A stretch of DNA of 9,493 nt from Lachnospiraceae bacterium (GTDB taxonomy: Bacteria > Bacillota_A > Clostridia > Lachnospirales > Lachnospiraceae): positions 1-9,493 of the forward strand of contig JAFQDI010000072.1 in the NCBI GenBank assembly GCA_017416055.1, read 5' to 3'. Every line of letters starts with the position of its first letter. Position 1 is the first letter of the stretch. This document shows, in pieces, positions 5,089 to 9,493 of the stretch. The position numbers and the translations under genes were made by a program. The notes below the pieces were generated by a model, which had not been told where the DNA came from, searched no databases, and worked only from the letters and a program-made list of their open reading frames with translations.

Positions 5089-8000
5089 TTACTCTGCCAC
5101 AATAAAATAATATGGAACTTTAATGGATCCGTTCTGATTCGTCACGGTAAATAGAATTCGGTAGGTTCCCGGCCGCATATTAACACTCAGCTTCAGCGCC
5201 ACACTCCCATCCATATTTGCCAGATTGAACACACCCATCGAGTGCTCTGTTTTTCCGTCAACTGCCTCGACTGCGCCTGACTGAGTAATATATCCCGCAG
5301 CATCCTTCATTTGCACCTCAACTGAGATCTTCGTGGCATTCTGTTGCTCATAAAGCACAGTCAGCACGCTCATCAAGTCCTGCGGGTACAACAAGCGGTC
5401 ACTCATGGAACTCACTTTGAACGAAGGCATCGTTCCTGCCGTCACGGCAACTGTAACCGGTCCGGCAACTTGTTCGCCCATCAGAACTTTCTGTGTACTG
5501 CCGGTCGCAGATGCCCACAATTCAGCACTCAGTTTAACGCTTTGCGCTGTTTCAGAAAGGAAGCGGACTGTTCGAGTTCCGTTACCTTTCTGGACTGCAT
5601 CCAACGGAACAACAAACTTTCCTTCGGAATTTAAGGTGTAGACTTCACCGCCTACCACAAGCCGTGCCTCTGCCGGAACCGTATACCCTGCGGAAGCACC
5701 AATCACCAGTGCCAATCCCCTTCCGGTAAACCGTGAATCCGAAAGACTATCACCAATCGCCGAGGTGTAAGTTAATACAAACTCCTCTCCAACCTTTGCA
5801 GCGGTTTTGTTTGTATTCAAGCTAAAGGTTCGTTTCGCCTTTGTCGAAAAGCTCAGTTTGTCTGAATCTTCTACGGTAGGTTCAGCCCCTTCGGTGTCCG
5901 GTTTCTTTGTTTTTCGGAGACACATATTGTTATCGATGTCTTTCTGGCCGGTTTTCGGAAGCTGAATGATAAACATCAACTGTTCATTCACGAACTCCCC
6001 ATTTGTCGGTTCAACATACTTCGTGTCACCGCCCATGGTTGTGAACTCCGTCAACATAATCGAGGTTGTTGTAGAATTTCTCACCGTGTAATGATAGTAT
6101 CCGGGCGAGTTGGCATCAGTCCAATCAATCATCGTAATTTGAGTGCCTGCTTCCAGTGCCTTTTCAAACACAACCTTTCGGCCAAAATAGTTGGCCGGAA
6201 TCATTCCTTCCGTAATAAACTGTGCAGTGAATGCAGAATCCTGACTGACTTTGATGACTGTCGTCGTGTCACTCATAGGGAGATACAGTTTACCCGATAC
6301 AATGGCCGGTTTCGGATCCTCTGCCGCTGCCAGTTCTCTCTTGATGATGATTTTTACCGGAACAATGACGCCGTTGCTGCCAAACAGGGTCAATTCCACA
6401 TATCGTTCAGTGACGATATCACTAAGCGCATCCGCATTCTGAATGGAAAACGTAAATGTCGGTGCAGAATTTTCATCCAGTTTTCCCACAAATGTTCCTT
6501 CCGCAAAAATTGCAACCGCCGCATTTTGTTCTGCCTCATCTTTGACTGAAACGTTGATGCGAAAATCGGTATTTGCCGCGGATCCACTGGCTCCTGCGAA
6601 ATTATAACTGCCATCAACCAAGTTAACATTGGTTACCTTGATCTCGCCGATCGTGTACTCCTGTGCAAGAATAAACTCAGGCAAGGTAAAGGAATCTATG
6701 TTAACAGCACCGGCTCCCACCGGCGTCCCATTCTTTGCCGCCGTCAACGTGATTTCCCGCGGTTCTGCCTCGACATAATTGATCGTCACGGTACATCCTT
6801 CTGTGGACAACGTTCCTGAAAATCCATTATATCCCAATTCCATGCCATAATATCCACGGCTCTTCCACTGTATTTTCATGCCGGCATAGTTTTTATACAA
6901 TGCATAGTTGCCATCATACACCAGTGGTATAGAGATCACATTTTGAGAGCCATTGACAATCACCGGATCATCAGGATGTTCGGGGTCATCCGCAACGATT
7001 TTGATCATCGTCACATCTGACCATTTGGTTCCCTCCTGTGCAAGCGAAAACGTTGATGTGGAAGGAATATCAGTAAACCACTCTGAATCAGGCAATTGCA
7101 ATGCATCCGCATAGCTATTAATTGTTTGATTTGTCGTGTAATATACTTTTATTTTTGTGCCTGCTTCATGTGTAACTGAAACAGGGCCACCCAGCGCTAA
7201 TTTAAACTCCGGATTATTCTGGTCTACCAAAAAATCTTCCTCTTCTTCCAATATACCATTTGCAATCGGAATCAGATAGTAGAATCCGGATGCGCGTCCA
7301 CCTTTTGTGCTCTTCAAATCGAACTTATAATAGACTACGTCCTCACTGCTGTTCATCGTCAGCGACGAACCTGTAAAACCCCCAATTTCCAATTCATCTT
7401 CAATCTCCAACTGAGGCGGAACTGCCTCGATCGTGATGGACTGGGTTGATTCCACTCCGTAGCAGGCAACTGTGTCTGTTGTTTTACCATTTCCATTCAA
7501 ATCATAGTCATCCACGCACGCATGATCACTGTACGAGCCACCGGATCCATTCACAATGCCGGCACCGGCCGCAAAGACAAACTCCCGCAGATTCAGCGTC
7601 TGCGTAGACATGGTTCGGTCCGTATTAAACTGTACCGAAAAGTTTAATCTCGATCCGGTATCAAGTTCTTCCAGTTTTTCGTTATAATGACCAATCTTGT
7701 TTCCCTCTTTAAATGAAACAATCCAAAATGTCTGATTCGTTCCCACTATCTCGGAAGTAACCGATTCCACTTCCAGCGTTCCACCCTTATAAGTCGCAAC
7801 GATAGATGCCTCGTTCACTGTCATTCCGTCCGGAAGCAAAAAGCCAAGGCGAATGCCGTTCAAGCAGTTATTGCTTGTATAAGGATAAGAAGGAACAAAA
7901 ATGGATCCACCGATTTTCACCGGGTCACCCGCATTGATTTTTGAGGAAGACAAGGTTGCTCCGTCTATTCCATAGGAAACCGAAGTACCCGCATCAATTT

Positions 8001-9493
8001 TTACGGTTGTTGTCTTACGTAATGCCGTCAGTTCAGTCTTTTCTTCTCCGGAAACCTGATATACCTTCATCTCGTGTTTAGGCCTCTCTGCCGGAACGGT
8101 ATCCGTCGTGACATATCCCCAGATCGTTCCGGCAGAATATGGCGCTTTTCCGGCACCGGTGTGATATGCATAAGTTCCACCATCCAGATTCCCGATCGTG
8201 TAACGCAACGTCTTAAAATAGTAGCTCCGATACTCTTCGGGGAGGTTACTGCGATTAAACAACTGATATTTATTGTCTGTATCCGTGGAGTCCGGTTCGT
8301 AGTGTTTATTTGTCAACGTGGTGGTAAACTCATTTCCGTTGTCGGTAATGATATTTCCTTCTGCATCCACCAGTGTATACCAAACCTGAACCGTCTGCGA
8401 GTCCCGGTCACACATCAACTGCACCGAGGTCACTCCGATCACACCGGTGTTGTTGCTGTCGAAAGTCAGTTCCACTTCCAGCGGACCGCTTCCGTTGCTG
8501 AAGGATGCCGCATTGTTTAGTGCCAGCTTTCCCAAATGCTGCACAACATCGTTGTTAAAGACACTCGCATCACCTTCTCCGGCCGAAGCTCCGAGCATCG
8601 GCTGACTACTGTTATCCAGAGTAACCGTAATTTGTCTCGTAAAGTTCAATCCATCAGCCGTCACCGTTACTGATCCCAGAAACTTATGTACACCCTTGAC
8701 TTCTCTGATTTCCTCCGGTGCCTGATACCACAAGCTAAAAAGGGAGCCTCCCGTCATGAAAAACTTCTCCGCTCTCATTGTCAGCACCCCGTCCGCTTCC
8801 GTGAGCGAAAACTCTGATGTACCGCCTGACGTACTGAAGCGGAAGTCGCTATAGTCCAGTGTATATTTAACTCCATCCACGGTACAGAAAGGAATTGTGA
8901 GTTCCACCTCCATCTCGGGGTAATAATAACCGCCCTTGTAAGAAGTGTTGCTGCTACGGCTCACGTACATCTTTAGCTTTTCATCCATACCCATAACAGA
9001 AGTCGAATACGAATTGTCGTTCTCCGAATACATGCTGATGGAAGGGTCGCCCGATATACTTCCGCTGACCGCCACTTGAAGCAGATTTACATCATACGTT
9101 CCAACCGTAACCGGATTGCCGTCAATGATCTGCTGAAAATACACCCTCAGAAGCGGATCTGTCCCATTTCCGAGCAAAGCCCCGTCCTGCTTGTTCCAAA
9201 GGGCATTGTCGAAACGCAGGGGCAAGCCGAAGCTCATACTCTCTGTTCCCGGATTGATCTTATAGGTCAGATTGCTGAGACTGTACGTTTTTAATTGATA
9301 GGCAGAATCCGTGTTGACCACAAAATCCGCATTTTTCTCAAATGATACAGACGTATTTCCAAGCACCGGATCTGTATTTTGATTCAAGTACAACACTGGT
9401 GCCATCTCAATCACAATCTGATACTCCTCGCCGGTCATGAGCATATGGTCGATCTCAACACCAAGATAACGGTCTGTATTGTATTCCCATCCG
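5089..9493 (-). CDS. Giant beta-rich secreted or surface protein (adhesin-like), 5' end beyond the window
   Basis: At least 1467 residues are visible and the frame is open to the right edge; the codons before the first ATG (9442-9444) read WEYNTDRYLGVEIDH and that ATG has no good ribosome binding site, so the start is outside. The protein is rich in Thr, Ser, Asn and Gly, with alternating hydrophobic strands typical of tandem Ig-like or DUF11-like beta-sandwich domains (for example GDPVKIGGSIF near 7917-7950 and the terminal domain GTYRILFTVTNQNG). A DxDxNGxG calcium-loop-like motif lies at 7474-7509 and an internal LPKTG at 5947-5961. The C-terminus ends in VPYYFIVAE with no membrane segment, basic tail or sortase signal, so anchoring, if any, must be N-terminal or non-covalent. 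Secretion is inferred from composition, as no signal peptide is in view. I recognise no named family. It stands alone at the right of the window and terminates within the convergent deacetylase gene. Confidence 0.8.
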   Translation of the reverse strand, partial: GWEYNTDRYLGVEIDHMLMTGEEYQIVIEMAPVLYLNQNTDPVLGNTSVSFEKNADFVVNTDSAYQLKTYSLSNLTYKINPGTESMSFGLPLRFDNALWNKQDGALLGNGTDPLLRVYFQQIIDGNPVTVGTYDVNLLQVAVSGSISGDPSISMYSENDNSYSTSVMGMDEKLKMYVSRSSNTSYKGGYYYPEMEVELTIPFCTVDGVKYTLDYSDFRFSTSGGTSEFSLTEADGVLTMRAEKFFMTGGSLFSLWYQAPEEIREVKGVHKFLGSVTVTADGLNFTRQITVTLDNSSQPMLGASAGEGDASVFNNDVVQHLGKLALNNAASFSNGSGPLEVELTFDSNNTGVIGVTSVQLMCDRDSQTVQVWYTLVDAEGNIITDNGNEFTTTLTNKHYEPDSTDTDNKYQLFNRSNLPEEYRSYYFKTLRYTIGNLDGGTYAYHTGAGKAPYSAGTIWGYVTTDTVPAERPKHEMKVYQVSGEEKTELTALRKTTTVKIDAGTSVSYGIDGATLSSSKINAGDPVKIGGSIFVPSYPYTSNNCLNGIRLGFLLPDGMTVNEASIVATYKGGTLEVESVTSEIVGTNQTFWIVSFKEGNKIGHYNEKLEELDTGSRLNFSVQFNTDRTMSTQTLNLREFVFAAGAGIVNGSGGSYSDHACVDDYDLNGNGKTTDTVACYGVESTQSITIEAVPPQLEIEDELEIGGFTGSSLTMNSSEDVVYYKFDLKSTKGGRASGFYYLIPIANGILEEEEDFLVDQNNPEFKLALGGPVSVTHEAGTKIKVYYTTNQTINSYADALQLPDSEWFTDIPSTSTFSLAQEGTKWSDVTMIKIVADDPEHPDDPVIVNGSQNVISIPLVYDGNYALYKNYAGMKIQWKSRGYYGMELGYNGFSGTLSTEGCTVTINYVEAEPREITLTAAKNGTPVGAGAVNIDSFTLPEFILAQEYTIGEIKVTNVNLVDGSYNFAGASGSAANTDFRINVSVKDEAEQNAAVAIFAEGTFVGKLDENSAPTFTFSIQNADALSDIVTERYVELTLFGSNGVIVPVKIIIKRELAAAEDPKPAIVSGKLYLPMSDTTTVIKVSQDSAFTAQFITEGMIPANYFGRKVVFEKALEAGTQITMIDWTDANSPGYYHYTVRNSTTTSIMLTEFTTMGGDTKYVEPTNGEFVNEQLMFIIQLPKTGQKDIDNNMCLRKTKKPDTEGAEPTVEDSDKLSFSTKAKRTFSLNTNKTAAKVGEEFVLTYTSAIGDSLSDSRFTGRGLALVIGASAGYTVPAEARLVVGGEVYTLNSEGKFVVPLDAVQKGNGTRTVRFLSETAQSVKLSAELWASATGSTQKVLMGEQVAGPVTVAVTAGTMPSFKVSSMSDRLLYPQDLMSVLTVLYEQQNATKISVEVQMKDAAGYITQSGAVEAVDGKTEHSMGVFNLANMDGSVALKLSVNMRPGTYRILFTVTNQNGSIKVPYYFIVAE
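7474..7509 (-). other. EF-hand/dockerin-like calcium-binding loop in the giant protein
   Basis: The twelve codons encode DYDLNGNGKTTD: Asp at 1 and 3, Asn at 5, Asn at 7 and Asp at 12, with Gly at 6 and 8. This fits the ligand spacing of EF-hand loops, where position 12 is Glu or, in dockerins, Asp. Only one copy was found and the flanks look like a beta-domain linker, so it may be a lone structural calcium site. Confidence 0.4.

Noticed and set aside
5227..5255. Possible plus-strand terminator of the deacetylase gene (GAACAC/GTGCTC then a T-run)
   Set aside because: The stem is only six base pairs with a mismatch, and the T-run is short. It may act weakly but does not meet the standard for a feature.
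6091..8520. Plus-strand ORFs of 148-152 codons opposite the giant gene
   Set aside because: They are shadow frames with basic, Cys/His/Arg-rich composition and no start signals; the opposite frame is open for over 4.4 kb.

Overview
The window looks like chromosomal DNA from a low-to-mid GC Gram-positive bacterium, most likely a spore-forming Clostridia-type Firmicute. The reasons are strong GGAGG-type Shine-Dalgarno sites, sigma-A-type promoters close to consensus, a membrane-anchored NodB-family deacetylase of the PdaB-like type, and a very large beta-rich surface or secreted protein. The taxonomic placement is inference; nothing in the window names the organism.

Layout. (1) Positions 1-66 (minus) hold the first 22 codons of a gene that runs off the left edge. 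Its CxCGxxH start suggests sn-glycerol-1-phosphate dehydrogenase. It has its own promoter in a 170-bp AT-rich gap that also carries small inverted repeats. (2) Positions 237-4113 (minus) are a four-gene operon read in this order: a PHP-domain phosphoesterase, a membrane-anchored M20 metallopeptidase, a HAD phosphatase and a D-2-hydroxyacid dehydrogenase. Gaps are 14-43 bp and each gene has a ribosome binding site. A consensus promoter (TTGACA, 17 bp, TATAAT) lies just upstream of the PHP gene. (3) Positions 4239-5084 (plus) hold the divergently transcribed polysaccharide deacetylase, with a signal anchor, a ribosome binding site of the extended GGTGATC type, and a possible sporulation sigma-E-like promoter. 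(4) Positions 5089-9493 (minus) hold a giant beta-rich extracellular-type protein of at least 1467 residues. It converges on the deacetylase gene with only 4 bp between stop codons, and its start lies beyond the right edge.

How the parts fit. The four-gene operon is enzymatic: two phosphoesterase-type hydrolases, one amide hydrolase or peptidase, and one hydroxyacid dehydrogenase. A phosphoglycolate-phosphatase-like HAD next to a hydroxypyruvate/glyoxylate-reductase-like dehydrogenase hints at salvage of small hydroxyacids, but no pathway is proven. The deacetylase and the giant protein both appear to act outside the cell.

The most notable structure is a strong intrinsic terminator reading on the minus strand: a 12-bp stem, an 8-nt loop and six U. 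It lies inside the deacetylase coding sequence, at the codons for the catalytic histidine motif, 138 nt past the stop of the giant gene. The two convergent transcripts would therefore overlap. I saw no CRISPR array, tRNA, rRNA, insertion sequence or phage gene. I did not find a clearly undescribed defence or mobile system.
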